From positions 76,201,349 to 76,265,348 of the forward strand of contig CM075851.1 in the NCBI GenBank assembly GCA_037975125.1: a stretch of DNA of 64,000 bases, in the 5' to 3' direction. This document shows, piece after piece, positions 1 through 13,260 of this stretch (positions are counted from its first letter, which is position 1; every line of letters starts with the position of its first letter). The DNA comes from Latrodectus hesperus (taxonomy: Eukaryota; Arthropoda; Arachnida; Araneae; Theridiidae). The notes under the pieces are model-generated. The model had not been told where the DNA came from and searched no databases. It saw only the letters and a list, made by a program, of their open reading frames with translations. The translations under genes and the position numbers were made by a program.

Positions 1-120
1 TTTGAAGAGCACCCCAAAGTGGTTAACCACACCCCATCCAAACAAGCTGCAGAGATTCGGAATCCCTTGAGAAACCTTGGACATACCTATGATTTGAGAC
101 GTTTTAGTAGACCTGCTTAA
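1..120 (+). CDS. Possible 3'-terminal coding exon (5' end outside window)
   Basis: Frame 1 is open from the first base for 39 codons and ends in TAA at 118-120. It reads FEEHPKVVNHTPSKQ..., continues with a basic stretch (EIRNPLRNLGHTYDLRRFSR) and ends PA. The stretch is clearly GC-richer than the DNA that follows, and its composition is protein-like, with few of the Lys/Asn/Ile/Phe runs that random AT-rich frames give here. I do not recognise the family. The splice acceptor would lie outside the window. A possible polyadenylation signal (AATAAA) lies at 663-668. It could be the last exon of a plus-strand gene, or a relic of a mobile-element gene. Only the open frame and its composition are seen; the rest is inference. 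Confidence 0.3.
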   Translation, partial: FEEHPKVVNHTPSKQAAEIRNPLRNLGHTYDLRRFSRPA

Positions 121-830
121 TTATATGGGTACAAGAAGTGATTGAGAAAAAAAAACTGAACAATTTCACCTTACATGATGTCCATATTAATAGGATGGCG
201 CATCATCCCTTTCGGTTTGAAGATCGTTTCATTACTATTATGATTTTTATTATGGCAACGATTAAGAATCGAACGTAACAATTTTTGTTTGCTTCTTTTT
301 CACTTATGATTGTTTCGAAAGATTCTGAAGTAAGATATTCTTTCTTTTCTCGGAGTAATGTGACAAATGTCAATTACAAGTGGAAGTAGTCTCCCAAGAC
401 CAGACCGGATGAAACAAGCTCACCCTGGAGCAAAACAAACTCGCCACTCAATGAGGACATTCTAAAAGGAAACAGGGGGGAAGACAAAATGTGTGTGAGT
501 TCCCCTCTTTTTATTACCTTGGGTACCTTTATTCATATTATAGAGATAGCTGTCAGGTGTACTGAATAATAATGCTTGAAATAGGTGAGAAATGTGTTAC
601 TCCATTTTAGTGCAAGAAAATGTAATTACGAATGGTCAAAGAAAAGTCACATTTATAAAACCAATAAAAAAAAGCACTCATTAAACAAAAAGAAAAGATA
701 AGTCAAATGAAAAATTCAGAGCTCCGATTTGAACTAAATTTATTGGGAAATTTTTAATTAAATTGTTGGTTGTGAATGCGATAAAATTGTGGGGAGTTTT
801 TTTCATACAATCACTATAACGAAGTATTAT
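121..830. other. Non-coding stretch after the possible terminal exon
   Basis: No open frame of note on either strand. It holds AT-rich DNA with a slightly GC-richer patch around 360-520. If 1-120 is a real last exon, this would be its 3' UTR, with an AATAAA at 663-668. Confidence 0.4.
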
Positions 831-840
831 TGTGTGTGTG

Positions 841-921
<81 letters not shown>
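831..921. repeat. (TG)n/(TA)n microsatellite
   Basis: A short TG run (831-840) passes into an almost pure TA run from about 845 to 921. It is one of seven long TA tracts in the window. Confidence 0.95.
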
Positions 922-925
<4 letters not shown>

Positions 926-1892
926 ATAACTAAAGGATCTCAAAAGTGAAAGTTTATCACTTTTAACTAACGTACTGTTTTATTAAAGATATATATTTTA
1001 GTTTATTTTTGTTTACATTAAAGAACCAAACCCGCCAGCTTCCATGTCCCGTGGCTCCTACTGGAAAACACATATTTAACTTTCGGAATAAACTGAGATT
1101 TAGAAAAATAGTATTAATTATTTCTCAACGATATTTATTACTAACTCAGTTTTTCTATAACAGCATTGTTTATCATCATAAAACGAAGTCTTTCATACAG
1201 ATTAAACTCGGTTCAAGTATAGAATGCTCGAAAATTATAAAATTATTAAAGGATGAAGTCGAGAACACTTTCAACTATTTTCAAATGTCTTTACAAAGTT
1301 TCTTTCAATCATCTTTTCAAACATCTTTCATAATACAAATATTATCAATTGTTCATCATTAGACAAGATAGTGTTCATTGATTATCTGTGAATTATATAT
1401 GGTCAAAGTTATATAATCAAAGAATTTTGGTCATCAAACAGATAATGAACACAATTTTAGGGAAAATTGATACGGTTGTAAAATTTTACCAATCTATCAA
1501 TCATTCAATGTAAGGAAATTGATTCTAATTCCCAACATTGCATTCCTGATTATATACAAGAAATGTCTCTAGGTATGTTTTCATATCTTTAACTCGAAAC
1601 AACAGCTAATTTTAGTTCTCTCCCTCTGGTGTGACAAAAATAAATAATTTATTAATTTTTCAAATTAAGATTCAACAAATAAGCAATGTTTAAATACAAT
1701 ACGAAATTGACACAAAAGGTGCTTTTCAACTTGCAAAATGATTAGTACACCATGTAACATTAAATGAGCACTGAAAAATACTTTGTTACAAAGGAAATTC
1801 TGTCAAATGGATTATAATCAACATAGATTCAGGGAAATCGATTACACAGACAACACCTGGCAAGTCTGTTTATATGATCCGAGCATGAGGAC
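922..1892. other. AT-rich stretch without recognised genes
   Basis: A 117-codon open frame runs from 1009 to 1362, but it starts with TTG and its composition (Phe, Ile, Ser, Lys from AT-rich codons) looks like chance. Nothing else is supported here. Confidence 0.5.
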
Positions 1893-1895
1893 TAA

Positions 1896-2135
1896 AGTTC
1901 ATCAGCCCACTTGTTGTATGAAATTACAAATCGCGAACGTTCAATAAAGAAGGAAAGGGATTTGCTAATCCAAGGTTCACCAACCCACAAATCTGACCCA
2001 CTGTTGAGGAAGTTGTTACAGAAAGTGGGGGAGGAGGATCACGATCTCTGGCAGGACATGAGAAGACCAGACGGACATGCCCCGTTCTATGCCACTGGCA
2101 ATACTACGCCCTCACCACTTGGAAACTATTATTAG
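1896..2135 (+). CDS. Possible terminal coding exon, unknown product
   Basis: The frame is open from just after a stop at 1893-1895 to TAG at 2133-2135. The last ~50 codons (about 1975-2132) are GC-richer and look like protein: SPTHKSDPLLRKLL, then QKVGEEDHDLWQDMRRPDGH and a tail ending PSPLGNYY. The beginning of the frame (LYEITNRERSIKKERDLL) is less convincing, so a splice acceptor may lie inside it. AG candidates end at 1905 and 1971, but neither has a strong pyrimidine tract. There is no good start ATG, so this would be an internal or last exon. I do not recognise the family. It could be another last exon of the gene ending at 120, part of a separate gene, or a fossil. Confidence 0.3.
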   Translation, partial: SSSAHLLYEITNRERSIKKERDLLIQGSPTHKSDPLLRKLLQKVGEEDHDLWQDMRRPDGHAPFYATGNTTPSPLGNYY

Positions 2136-4499
2136 GATCATATTCGCCCAATCTCTCCGTATAGCCGGCAGCATTTCTTTCAAAGTGAATGAGTACACAG
2201 ACGTTTCTTTTTATTTTTAACCTTTAGGTACAGTTACTCAACTGAAAGTGGATTAACACTTCTGGAGTTCATACGGAAAATATGATAATAGACATAGTAA
2301 GCAACCTCGAACATTCGATTATCAACTGAAAAATGTTTTACAAGGAAAACATTTTCGAAACACTGAGAAGAAGGTTACTATGAAAGTAAATGCATTTATT
2401 TTTTGATACCTAACAATTTTTCCCCAGAAAAAAGGTGCTTTTGATTAAACACAGCTAAGAGCTCCAATTTTGAAGAATATATTTATTCCTTACAAGATAC
2501 GTTTATTTAACAAATATGTAAAGAAAAAGAAAAAAAATATCATCAATCTTTGGTAGCTTTTCATATTATTTTGCTTGTGACGTGATTTGAAGACTTTTTT
2601 TGCCATTTTTCTGAGATTATACGATTTTGGATAAAAAGATTGTGCTTTTATTTTTATTAATTTCTTTTATAGAAACGTATTACAAAGATAACCAGTTCTG
2701 TTCAAACGTTTATCAACTACCAACTTTCACCAAAGGTATGCTGATGGCCTCCAGAAACTGAATGGTACTTAGATTATTTTATCTTTACTAAAATTATTTC
2801 GTCACTCTTTATGCAGTTAACATTTAATTACCTGAAAACAATTCTGTTAAATCAATACATAAATAATTGAAATATTATTTTGATATTTTTAAATATTCAA
2901 TACCTTATAAAATTTTGGATATTATCTTTAATTTCAAAAATACAATAGCTTTTGATTTAACACTTTTTAGAAAATATGAAATATCAATAAATAGGAACTA
3001 AGAATTTTCTTTAAATATCATTCCAGTGATATAAAAAATAATTTTTCCTTTTGTATATATAAGTATTATGTAATTGAAATTTTTAAATTACGATATAATG
3101 ATAAATTATTTAATCGATTAAGTATGTCTTTATTTTAAGTTTCTAATGTAATACAGTAATAATTATATTAAATAGAAAAAGTATGAATCATGATTAACCA
3201 AAGAGGAAACAAGTTAGTTTAACTACCATCCATTTAACATAAAATAATTGTAGCACACAATCAATAAACTGTATTACTTTTAACAGACATATAACTATAT
3301 TAACTATAGTTAACAGACATAGCAAGTAGAAATTTTACTTATGTAACTAAATGGAAAGTTGTTGAATAGTCAATAATTTTTCTTCAGTTTAATTGGTGAG
3401 TTTCACTCCTAGATAAACTGAGACGTTTCCAGTCTTCACAAAATCTTCTAAAGCTGTTAGTTCCGCTCCAACTAACAACAACAAGCAAAAAGTGGCTTTA
3501 GAGAAACAAACCAAACTTAATTCTTATAGCTTAAAAAATTTAAGTTTTTCAACCGTTAATGATTTTCAACTTACATACAGAACAGAAATTTTATATCAAA
3601 CTCTATCTCAGACTTTTAAATCACATAACTACAGCTGCGAAATGGAGGAAAACTGAAATCTGCATAAACATATTTCGCATTCCTATTACAGTAGTTATCA
3701 TACAGAAGACTTTCTTATTCATTCCCTCGCTTTCCTTTAAAAACTATGCAACCCGATTCTTGTGATATCCAGGTCAAGAACGGACAGTAGAGAGAAACGG
3801 AAGAAAAAAGTATCCGAAAACCTTGCGGAGTTAGGAAAAGAATCTGACACCGAACCGTGCATTTAATTAGCCTATTTAAATAATTAGCAATGGTACTTAA
3901 GCAATTCAATGCGCTTTTTGTCGCATAATTTGCTTGCCTCTGACAGATCTTCAAAATACTATTAATTGATTTTAATAATTAGAGAAACACCTCTATCTCT
4001 GTGTGGCATCAGTTGAAGTTGTTGTGACATCTTACCTTTCTTGAATAAAGACCTCAAAATTGTTTGATGTATGTAATACAATAAAATTATGTATTACATT
4101 TAATTATCAATTGATACTTTTCTTAAATAGATTTGAAGTGAAATAAATTGATAAATATTTTGAATATTTATAAAGGAGATTGTATGCATTATTGGAGGCG
4201 AAATATTTTTGCTTAGCAGCTCGGATGCTTTTGTGTTCAATGATTAATTTTTAGAAATTAAATAAGAATATTTTAATTTATTAACAATTATAAATAAATT
4301 TTATTTAATTAATAATTTAAGTTTTGTTTTCACTAGTATTTGAGTCAAATTTTTCAGAGAATAATGTGAAAAAGGAAAAAAATAATAGTAAGAGTTTGAC
4401 AAATAAACTTTCAGGAAAAATTTCAATGAAATTCGATTAATTGTATAGTTTAATATAGATAGAAATTGGTAAATTATCTTCGTTAAAAATGTATAACCA
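2136..4499. other. AT-rich stretch without recognised genes
   Basis: No convincing coding frame. It contains a 14-bp perfect palindrome TTAACTATAGTTAA (3300-3313) flanked by a repeated TAACAGACATA motif. The part from 3715 to 3954 is slightly GC-richer, without a recognisable product. Confidence 0.55.
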
Positions 4500-4520
4500 A
4501 TATATATATACATATATGTA

Positions 4521-4564
<44 letters not shown>
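4500..4564. repeat. (TA)n microsatellite with CATA/GTATA interruptions
   Basis: An alternating TA tract, impure in its first half (TACATATATGTATATATGTA) and pure after about 4528. Confidence 0.95.
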
Positions 4565-4566
<2 letters not shown>

Positions 4567-5805
4567 ATAAAAATCATCACTAGCAAAATATTTTATCATT
4601 CGAAATATTATTAAATGAAATATCTGAACAGAAGAAACAGAAAATATTCGTGAAAAGTGTATTTTGAAACCAACTAAAAGAAATTGAAATATTGCTATTT
4701 TATCTTTAACATTGAAATTCTAAGAGCAAAAAAAGATAATACTGTTAAGATCGAATATCTTACATGGATATCCATAAAAATAGGGATATGAAATTTATGA
4801 TTTCGAATGTTTTTATTTTACATGGACTGTTTTATAAAACTTCAGCGTGCAATGAATCATATTTTGAAAATTGATAAAAATAAAAAGTTTCAGAATATTT
4901 ATTTACGAAAGAATATATTGTGTTAAACGTAGAATTTATGAATAGTTAGTATTTTTTGTTATTGGAATCTGATTCACATGGTGAATCATAGTTTAAAGAA
5001 AGCAAATTTTTATAAATAAAAAAAATAATTTTCTTGACTGATTCATTTGGTGGAGACAATGTTACATAGGATAAGAAATGCACAGTCATTGGCTTAAAGT
5101 AGATGTGTCATTGCCCAGCTTTTGTTTTTGTAATCCCACGCTATATCTCTAAGAAAGGTGTCACGATAAATAAGATATCTCTTTTGTTAATTAGACTATT
5201 TTGTGGTTACATTTTAAGTAGGATGTAGTTTCCAAGAACATTCTAAAATTTGGTTCATTTAGTTTGCTACTATTTTTTCAGCAGCTTTCTGAAATTACTA
5301 ACAAAACGTAGAATGAAATTATAGATAAATCAATAGGACATATTGTTTGCTTTTTGTTAAAAAAATTTCTACCAGCCAAAATAAATTTTAGTGTTTAAGT
5401 TGACATCAATAATCATAATAATGTTGATCTGAAAATATTGGTGTTCTAAAATTAAAATTTTTCTTAATTTTTAAGACCAATAATATAAATAAAAATTCGA
5501 ATAAAGTAATCAGTAATAAATTTTCATTATATTAATATTCCTAATTATTTACTTCTATTTGACAAGATAACGACCATTTCTTTATAAACATAATTTTACA
5601 GCTTTTACTCAGAAAAGTGATTTTGGTTAAAAATTTCATTAGCATTTCCTATATGATTTCTATTGAAAAATAATTCTGGATAAAACTAATAATTATTATG
5701 AAATTAATAATTGCTTTTAATACTTAGAAAAATTTAAAATGCTAAAGATAATTTCTATTTCCAATGAAACTTTGCTTATAAAAGATTGAGTTTGTTTTAC
5801 CACTC

Positions 5806-5808
<3 letters not shown>
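4565..5808. other. AT-rich stretch, nothing recognised
   Basis: No coding frame with protein-like composition, no repeat arms and no tRNA-like arms were seen on either strand. Confidence 0.55.
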
Positions 5809-5886
<78 letters not shown>

Positions 5887-5890
5887 TATG
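5809..5890. repeat. (TA)n microsatellite
   Basis: A nearly pure TA tract ending in TATGCATATG. The long Tyr/Ile frames across it on both strands are artefacts of the dinucleotide repeat. Confidence 0.95.
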
Positions 5891-6689
5891 TATGTTTGTG
5901 TCTATGCACAAGTAATTCATAATACAGGAGTATCTTTAACAGATAAAAAAATTCCTTCGGATTGTCTTTCTCTTCACGATAAATTATATAAACTTTAACT
6001 CCAATATTATGTAGACTTAAAAAATTGGGAAACTTAATTTGTATACATTGTAGAGAAATCATCTTAGTTCTGTTAACAAAGTAGAGTAAATATAAAGCAG
6101 TAATATATAGAGGATAATTATTAAATACTCTATATTAAAAGCAAAAAAAGTGATAGTCGATGTAATTGATATGAGAAAAATCATTTTTTTAAAAACAAGA
6201 TTTTGATATGTGAGCAGTGAAAATATAATTTCAATTTATATTAATTCTTTTTATTTAGGTTTTCAATAAAAAATTATTTTTAATAAAAATAATTTCTATA
6301 AATATATTTAATATTTTTATGCAATCGATTTCGAATGCATATAGTGTGAAATATTTTATTCTTCTTTTATTACGAAAGTTGGGTTCAATTCAGAGTCACT
6401 TGAATGAATGTGAATCTCTCATTTCTGATAAATAACTGTATATTTATTTTCTGTTATTTTTCAAATAAAAATCTAACTTTTTATGTGAATACATTTGAAA
6501 TTAAAAATAAAACTCGATTTTTTTATTTACACTTTGCAAGAAGCCACATTTGTTTGAAGGAAGCATGTTTAATCCAGCATATTCTGAAATACATTTACCA
6601 ATTTATTTTTTTATGAACTTTTTCTACATTAATCCTCACAAATAAATCTACTCAATATACCAATAAAAAGTGATATTTTAATAATAACA
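5891..6689. other. AT-rich stretch, nothing recognised
   Basis: No supported gene or repeat. Confidence 0.55.
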
Positions 6690-7060
6690 TCTCCAGATAA
6701 ACCAGTCTTTTGCATAGAAGTATCATACGACCACACTCGGAAGATGTAAGCTGCAAATAGATTTGTTTCAATAGCTAGGTGTGGCCAAAATGAAGAAAAG
6801 AGAAGCTAACCCTGTGACATCCCTTCCAAGCAGGGCTCACCAAAGAGAAAGGAGCAAACTAAGTACATTCGCCTCATATACCCGGTAACCCAAATTTATA
6901 ATACTAAACACAACATTTTTACTCACGTTTATATTGTTAAGCAGACAGAAACTGTTGAATAAAGAACAATGGCATACGACGTTTCCTTTTGTTGTATAAC
7001 GCAATTTAGCTTGTTTTCCTCTGCTTAATCACACCTAGTTAAGACCGAACTGGGAAATTA
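6690..7060. other. GC-raised non-coding island
   Basis: Base composition rises visibly above both flanks (for example CCTGTGACATCCCTTCCAAG near 6810) without a long open frame. Such islands in AT-rich arthropod introns are often conserved regulatory elements. That reading is inference. Confidence 0.3.
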
Positions 7061-10039
7061 TCTACTATGAAGATATAAATGATTTTTGTTAATTTCCTAC
7101 TCCTCCCGTATAATTTCCACTTGTTTTGGCCGTCTTTTCTACATATCACAAATAAAACTTAACATTATATTGTAATGAAGATTCGTGTGATAATAGGTCA
7201 ATAAGTTAACGAGATCGTGTTTATTTCCTTTTGTGTGTTAGGTTATTTCATTATCCCCATTCATACAGAAAGTGCCCTATGGGCATTTCATGTTGCGATG
7301 TCGTTTTTTTTATCTTTAAATTAGTGTAATGCGATATCAATGTGTGGCTTGTACGGCTTAAATCTAGATATAGAACAAAATCGACATGTTCTCAATTTGA
7401 AAGTGACCGACTAGTTTGCAAATGGATTAACATTAATTCTCCAAAGTTAGTACACATTATTTTCAATACTGCGGGCTTCAAAATATCATTTATCTAAGTT
7501 TTTTGTTTATTTAAAATATTATGGATGTGTGTACAAATTAAAACTTATTGTTAAATTAAAGATGCAAATTTAAATGGATTTAATTGATGTCATGCAAAAT
7601 TAGGTTCCTATAAACGAGATTCAAATATTTAAATTTTAAAATCAAAATGATTATAAATTTTCACATGATACATTTAAAATTAACTTAAATTATACATTTA
7701 TATGTATGCATGGTGTTTCATTTCAATATTTTTCCGAACATAGGAAAACTATTCGAATCAAATAAATAACAAAAACAAATATTTTAAAATATATTTTCCG
7801 ATAAAATATTATCTTTCTAGATCCGAAATCGAGGAAGTAAATAATTTAGAACTGTGATATTAAGAGTTTTTTTTTAATATTATTTAAATATTGGTGAAAA
7901 AATGGTCAAACTTAAAATTAATAAAGTGTAATAACATAAATAACGGATAAACTTGTTAATAATATACATGATTTTTTTTCTAAATCGCATAAAAACTATC
8001 AATTATATTTAGAAAATATTATGCTTCACAAGCTTTAATATCTAATGAGAAAATGAGTAATTAAACTATTCATAATAATATCGAATAAGTGTAAATGTTA
8101 ATAATCAATTTACTTTAAATTTGTCGAACATTTCAATTTATATGATATTAAAAAATTAAAATTTCTTTGAAGTAATCTCATTTTTTTCTGTTAGAAATTT
8201 GTCGCATTTTATACATATAAAAGCATGTTAAAACTTAAATTGTTTAAGAAAATTTAAATCATAATCAGCTATAGAAAATGAGAAAAACGTTAGAAATTAA
8301 TGCAATTTTTCCCAATATGTTGGAAAAATAAATGCATATTACATTTAATATTCCAGATATCATTATATCATTCATTTGATACAGAGAGTATTTTGCCGAA
8401 CTACCAGGTCAAAATCGGGAGCAAAACATTTGAAATCAATTACCATGTCTATCATTTGTTTGATGAATAACCATTTCAATTTATTTATTCTTAACTTTTG
8501 ATATAGATAATTTTACACAGGCTTAAAAATTAAATTTTAAAAATTTTCGTAAAGTGCATTATTCCTCTATGTGGTAAAAATTACAATGAGCAGATTCTGT
8601 TTAATAAAATGATTTAAATAGAAAAATGCTTACGCACATATTTTTGCCAAATTAGATCTTCTACGCAAGTACTATAAATACTATAAAAATTTCCTGTAAT
8701 TTTGGAAGAAATACAATGTGTGGATCCTAATCTTATGAGACCGAATCAGAGATTTAGCTCATTAGGAAAAGTATGTTTTGACTGAAAGATTGCGTGACGA
8801 GGAAGATTTTAAGACGCATAATTAATTCGCCCTTCGAAAAGCTGCACTTCAATGATTATTAGGAAAAGAATCACCTGTCTAAAACTACTTTATACTAAGC
8901 GAAGCTTAAGATTTTAAAGGAAAGATAGTTTTATGTATTAAAGGAAAAGTAAAAAGTTTATAAATTTCTCGGCGGATTCATATTTAAATATTAAGATTTA
9001 CTTTAAAATGGATAATACATATCTAATAAAGGGAGGCCGGCATGGATATATTAAAAATATTTTAAATAATTATTTCATTTAAAATTTTTACCAAAAAACT
9101 ACAATTTAAATCTAATTGATAAATCCAATTGATAATAATTGAATAATAGAAAAGAAAATTCAATCATTTCGTAGTGAATCACGACAAATTTTGCAATTTT
9201 TTTAATCAACATAATTTTGTGCATTGATGCGGTCAGTGTAAGTTTGTTAATTGTGATGTGATATATTTTTCATTGAGCTAACTTTTTGGAGATTAATTAC
9301 AAGAATTTTAATGAAATCTTAAGCAATTAAAAATGTGCGTTTTTCATTTATAAAAACGATGTTGCTTGTTTTTCTTAAACGTCGAGCTTTTTCATTTGTG
9401 TCCTCATATTTAAGCTTTTATTGGATAGTTGTCCTTTTCATAAATAAAAGATCTCAAATCTTTCAGTTCAAGCAAAATCTTGTAGAAGAATCTTTTCGTT
9501 ATTTTTTTTTCATAGCAGATTTAAGCCTTATGATAGTAAAGAAAATGAAATCTAAAACATGTTTAATATGTCATTACGCATATTATTTTTTAATAGGAGA
9601 AGGAAGAAATTTTTTTTATCTAAACATTAGCATTTTGTGAGGCAAATCTGCACGTTTAATTTAATTTACAGTATTTATTTATTAATAAGTGTCCGTTCAT
9701 AGTGTATGAAAATTTCATAAAATTTTTTATGACTAAAGCACAATCAGTTTTGAACTTATCGTGAAATAAACAAGTTTGAGAGAGATGTCTTTTAGTAGGC
9801 ATAGTAGTCTCAGTAAATTTTTTTAACAAATTTTTCGAGAAGAACAAGAAATCCATTTCGAGAAATCCATTTTCAAAAATAATTCTTTCCAAACATATGT
9901 TTTTCCCAATTTCTAAAAATTGACTTTTAGAAATTACATTTTTATCTCTACATATATCTTCTTACGCACCTACTTCTACCATGGATCTTATGCAGCTAAT
10001 AAAATTATGTCTCATATCGCAGATGAACAAATAAATCAG
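7061..10039. other. AT-rich stretch, nothing recognised
   Basis: The frames at 9335-9640 (+) and 9656-9892 (-) have the Phe/Ile/Lys-rich composition expected by chance. No splice-flanked exon, inverted repeat or tRNA-like arm was found. Confidence 0.55.
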
Positions 10040-10640
10040 GATGACTCTCACATAAAGGAAAGGTGCACGTGAGTCAGGAGGGATATTTTATAATTCATAC
10101 GGCTAAAAATTCCCACCACAAAGATTATAAAGTCAAGAAAGCGAGAATAAAAGGTCTGCACGCTCACTTTTTTAATATTGAAAAAGAAAATCTGCTGCGG
10201 TTATGGTGGTGGATCCGGTTTAGTCACTGTGATTACGATAACCCTCCTCTCTTGGCTTTTTTCTCTCTCGCGCTTATTAAATAAAGGGTCACTTCGGAGT
10301 TTCACTGGATGGAAGCCGCACTCATTCAATATTATTCTTTTATTTATTTACCGAATGAAGGAGTGATGAAAACTCTGTGCCGGTCAAGCGGAAACAAGCA
10401 AAGGTGGAATCCGAGGAAAGATGACCACGACCATTCTGTTGATTTTGACCAGGTGACCCCAAACGAGGTTGAGGATGGAATCATAGGAATGTCAAAACAA
10501 ACTTCCGTTGACCTGTCATTGAAATTTAAGCAAATATTGTTCCCAGAAACAGATAAAAAGATTTTTCCCACTTTATTTAGATTTGAATAAGTAATGGCTA
10601 TGCCGTTTGAAAACCAAAAGAAGCCTAGAAAATACGCCAT
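10040..10640. other. GC-raised island with open frames on both strands
   Basis: The island holds several overlapping open frames, including 10309-10590 (+, 93 codons) and 10344-10640 (-, 98 codons). The plus frame contains a charged stretch, NKQRWNPRKDDHDHSVDFDQ, which is the most protein-like part. No family is recognised, and no clear acceptor/donor pair frames it. It may be an exon, a UTR or a conserved regulatory block; the sequence alone does not decide. Confidence 0.25.
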
Positions 10641-12250
10641 GTTGTTCTAAGCAGTGTACACAATTAGACTTAAAATCACGTAATTATGCAACATTAAAAC
10701 CAGTTTTAAATATTGAGGAGGAAATGTTTTTAAATATTTAATTAAAGTAGAATTGTTGAAATAATTACATTTTAAATCTTCATAAAGTAATTGTATAAAG
10801 TTGGCAAAAATAAATAATTATAGTATTTTAATTTTGATATTATTATATATAAGTATGAGTGCAGAAACAAAAAAGAATGATTTAAGTCAGAGTTTCCAAT
10901 TTAAGATATATGAATTTTTTAGTTGCATGAAATCCATTTCTGGTTTGGTAATTATAGCGTATAAAAATGTGAAAGCATATATATTATACTTTGCTTATGA
11001 TGTAAATGTATGGATGAGTAGGATGATCAGAAAGTTGTTTAATTGGTTAGTTAGTGCTCCATAATTACTGAAAAGTAATTAGCACTCGAAGTGTAATGGA
11101 AAACTCTACGGTTAAACACGCATTCTGTAATAAAAATTCTCACAAAAGTATTTAAATTAAAACATTTATGAAAAATAAAAAAGTTTAAAAGAAATTTTAC
11201 AAATTATAAATAGTAACAAATTTTGAGTAAAAGTTTAGTATAAAACTGACTTTTCTACAAGAAGTTTTTATGAGATAAAGTCTACAATGAAAGACATTCA
11301 TCAATATATCGTATAAAAAGAATTGAACATAAATAAATAATAATTACATTACTTAAGTTTTTTTAACATAGTAACTCAATTACAGTTTTGATTCCCTCAA
11401 ATATGATGTATTTATCATTACTAAGAATTTAAATATGACAGTAGTTAATGGAAATCGAACATTAATATATTATTCCTGTTGTAATCATTCACTCTCATCC
11501 ATGTATGTTTGTAAAAATCTATTCCATTTTAAAATAAAATACAGAAATGAATTTGCTGATGATGAAGGCAGAAAACAGTTTCCTGTCATTTCAATCGTCA
11601 GTTACAGTTAAGCCACTCACAATGTCTCCTCATCATTTCAATCACAGGTGTCACTCGAACATGAGGCAATTCTCAATCGCGTAAGAATTAAGGTTGAAAA
11701 GAAAAGAGGAAAAAAAAAAATGAAAGAGCAAAAACTGGTCCCGTGATGACAAGACATTGGACGTGATTTTCATTCTGTAGTAGTTCTCATGAAACTAGTC
11801 GTCGTAATATTTTACTATTCCTGTCCGATATCCAAACCAGTAGTCGGTAAAAAAGCTTTTAAAAGTACTAGATATCGCAGAGGATTTGGACAATGTTTCC
11901 AAACTGTATGCATAAAAAATGTAATTCAGACGTATGTGAAATGTCAAGGGAATAAATTTGTCAAAAAATTGTGAGGTGACATTTTATATGGGTTTTGTGT
12001 GTTTAAATAAATTCATAGTTATATGTATTGAGTAATTCACCTGAGATATTCCACAGGTATTGCAGAAGAAATAAAATAGAAACTTTGTTTCAAAATATGA
12101 CTTTTTAAACATATATTTTTCTTATTTAAGATCAATGACTTTTCTTTAGTAAGTAGATTGAATAACATTAATAATACATATTTGAATGAAAATGCTTGAA
12201 TAGTTTGGTTTGTTTGTCACGCAACAATCAGTTTTTGCATACGAAGGCTA
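10641..12250. other. AT-rich stretch, nothing recognised
   Basis: A mild GC rise at 11560-11800 carries no coding signal. The open frames at 10801-11064 and 11789-11974 look like chance. Confidence 0.5.
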
Positions 12251-12253
12251 ATG

Positions 12254-12365
12254 AGACTGGGACCTACACACAGTTTAAAAAGAATTCCAAATCACTACAA
12301 AGATGGATACAAAATGGGATTCAAACCCATGGACTGTTAAACCGAAGGCCAAAGGGATAACTATT
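12254..12365 (-). repeat. tRNA-like relic, probably SINE-derived
   Basis: On the minus strand 12330-12314 forms a perfect tRNA T-arm: ATGGG stem, 7-nt loop TTTGAAT, CCCAT stem. The 5' part (GGCCTTCGGTTTAACAGTCC) resembles an anticodon/variable region, but no acceptor stem or D-arm closes properly. A decayed tRNA-derived SINE head or tRNA pseudogene fits best. Confidence 0.45.
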
Positions 12366-12840
12366 CAGTTTAAAACTTGTTGAAAATGATTACATAGGTC
12401 TGCTTTTTGTTATCATCGGAATAAATTTTGAGACATATTTTTATTCTTGTAATTGTAAAAAATTCTATTTTTCAGCTTTTTAGAAAAGTTATTTAAAACG
12501 AATAGAGTTTATGAATAGAATTAACTGTTGAATAGAATTTATGAAATATGAAAAAAGTAAAAAATAAATAAAGTATCTCTTATAAATTTGAATAAAAACA
12601 CATACATGATGTACTTTTTAAATTTTAACAATATATTAGGCAAACCAATAACAATTTGCAGAAATATATTTCTCTTAAGTCATTTGGTAAGACAAGCTAT
12701 GTTTTCCAATATTTTTAGAAACCAACTATTTAAAGAGAAGTAATATATTTTTATCACACAAGTATATGATAAAATAAATTTTTAAAATGCTAAATAAATC
12801 TTGTTAATGTAATTATATATATGTATGATGTATAATAATG

Positions 12841-12842
<2 letters not shown>

Positions 12843-12871
<29 letters not shown>
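12843..12871. repeat. Short (TA)n microsatellite
   Basis: An alternating AT tract of about 29 bases. Confidence 0.9.
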
Positions 12872-12877
<6 letters not shown>

Positions 12878-13187
12878 ATTAATCATTATTTTTAGTCAAA
12901 TGATTGAAATTATGTCTTATAAACATTAAACATTGCAGAATTACGATAATTTATGAAAAATCGACTTTGGCTCCTACACAGTTTTATATAAATCAATAGA
13001 TTTTATAGAATTATTAAACATGTAACATGCAAATTTAATCACATGAACAAGTGTAACTAGGGAATATGTTTTGAAATAAATTCTTTTTATTGATTGATAA
13101 ATAAAAAACTGAATTTTTTCCAGTAAGCTTAATTCATTGGTTACTTTCAGTCACATATGATTTAACTAAGATGCTCTAATTTCTGTA

Positions 13188-13260
13188 TAGGTAGAGCGCT
13201 GGTGTTGCCAAACCACGTAAAATGTTTCGTTCTCACGATCATCCCTCAGTGATCAAGCCG
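13188..13260 (+). repeat. tRNA-like relic, probably SINE-derived
   Basis: TAGGTAGAGCGCTGG resembles a pol III A box/D-arm. It is followed by an anticodon-arm-like TGGT...ACCA (13200-13213) and a degenerate B box (GTTCTCACGATC). No complete cloverleaf closes. A decayed tRNA-derived SINE head is the likeliest reading. Confidence 0.35.

Noticed and set aside
1009..1362. 117-codon plus frame
   Set aside because: It starts with TTG, has AT-driven composition, no domain, and no splice or promoter context.
5742..6062. Long Tyr/Ile-repeat open frames across the TA tract on both strands
   Set aside because: They are produced mechanically by the alternating TA dinucleotide, which has no stop codons in the frames concerned.
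12254..12365. Functional tRNA gene on the minus strand
   Set aside because: Only the T-arm is perfect. No acceptor stem or D-arm closes at the right spacing.
13188..13260. Functional tRNA gene
   Set aside because: The A-box region is good, but the T-loop lacks the conserved TTCRA and the acceptor stem does not pair.
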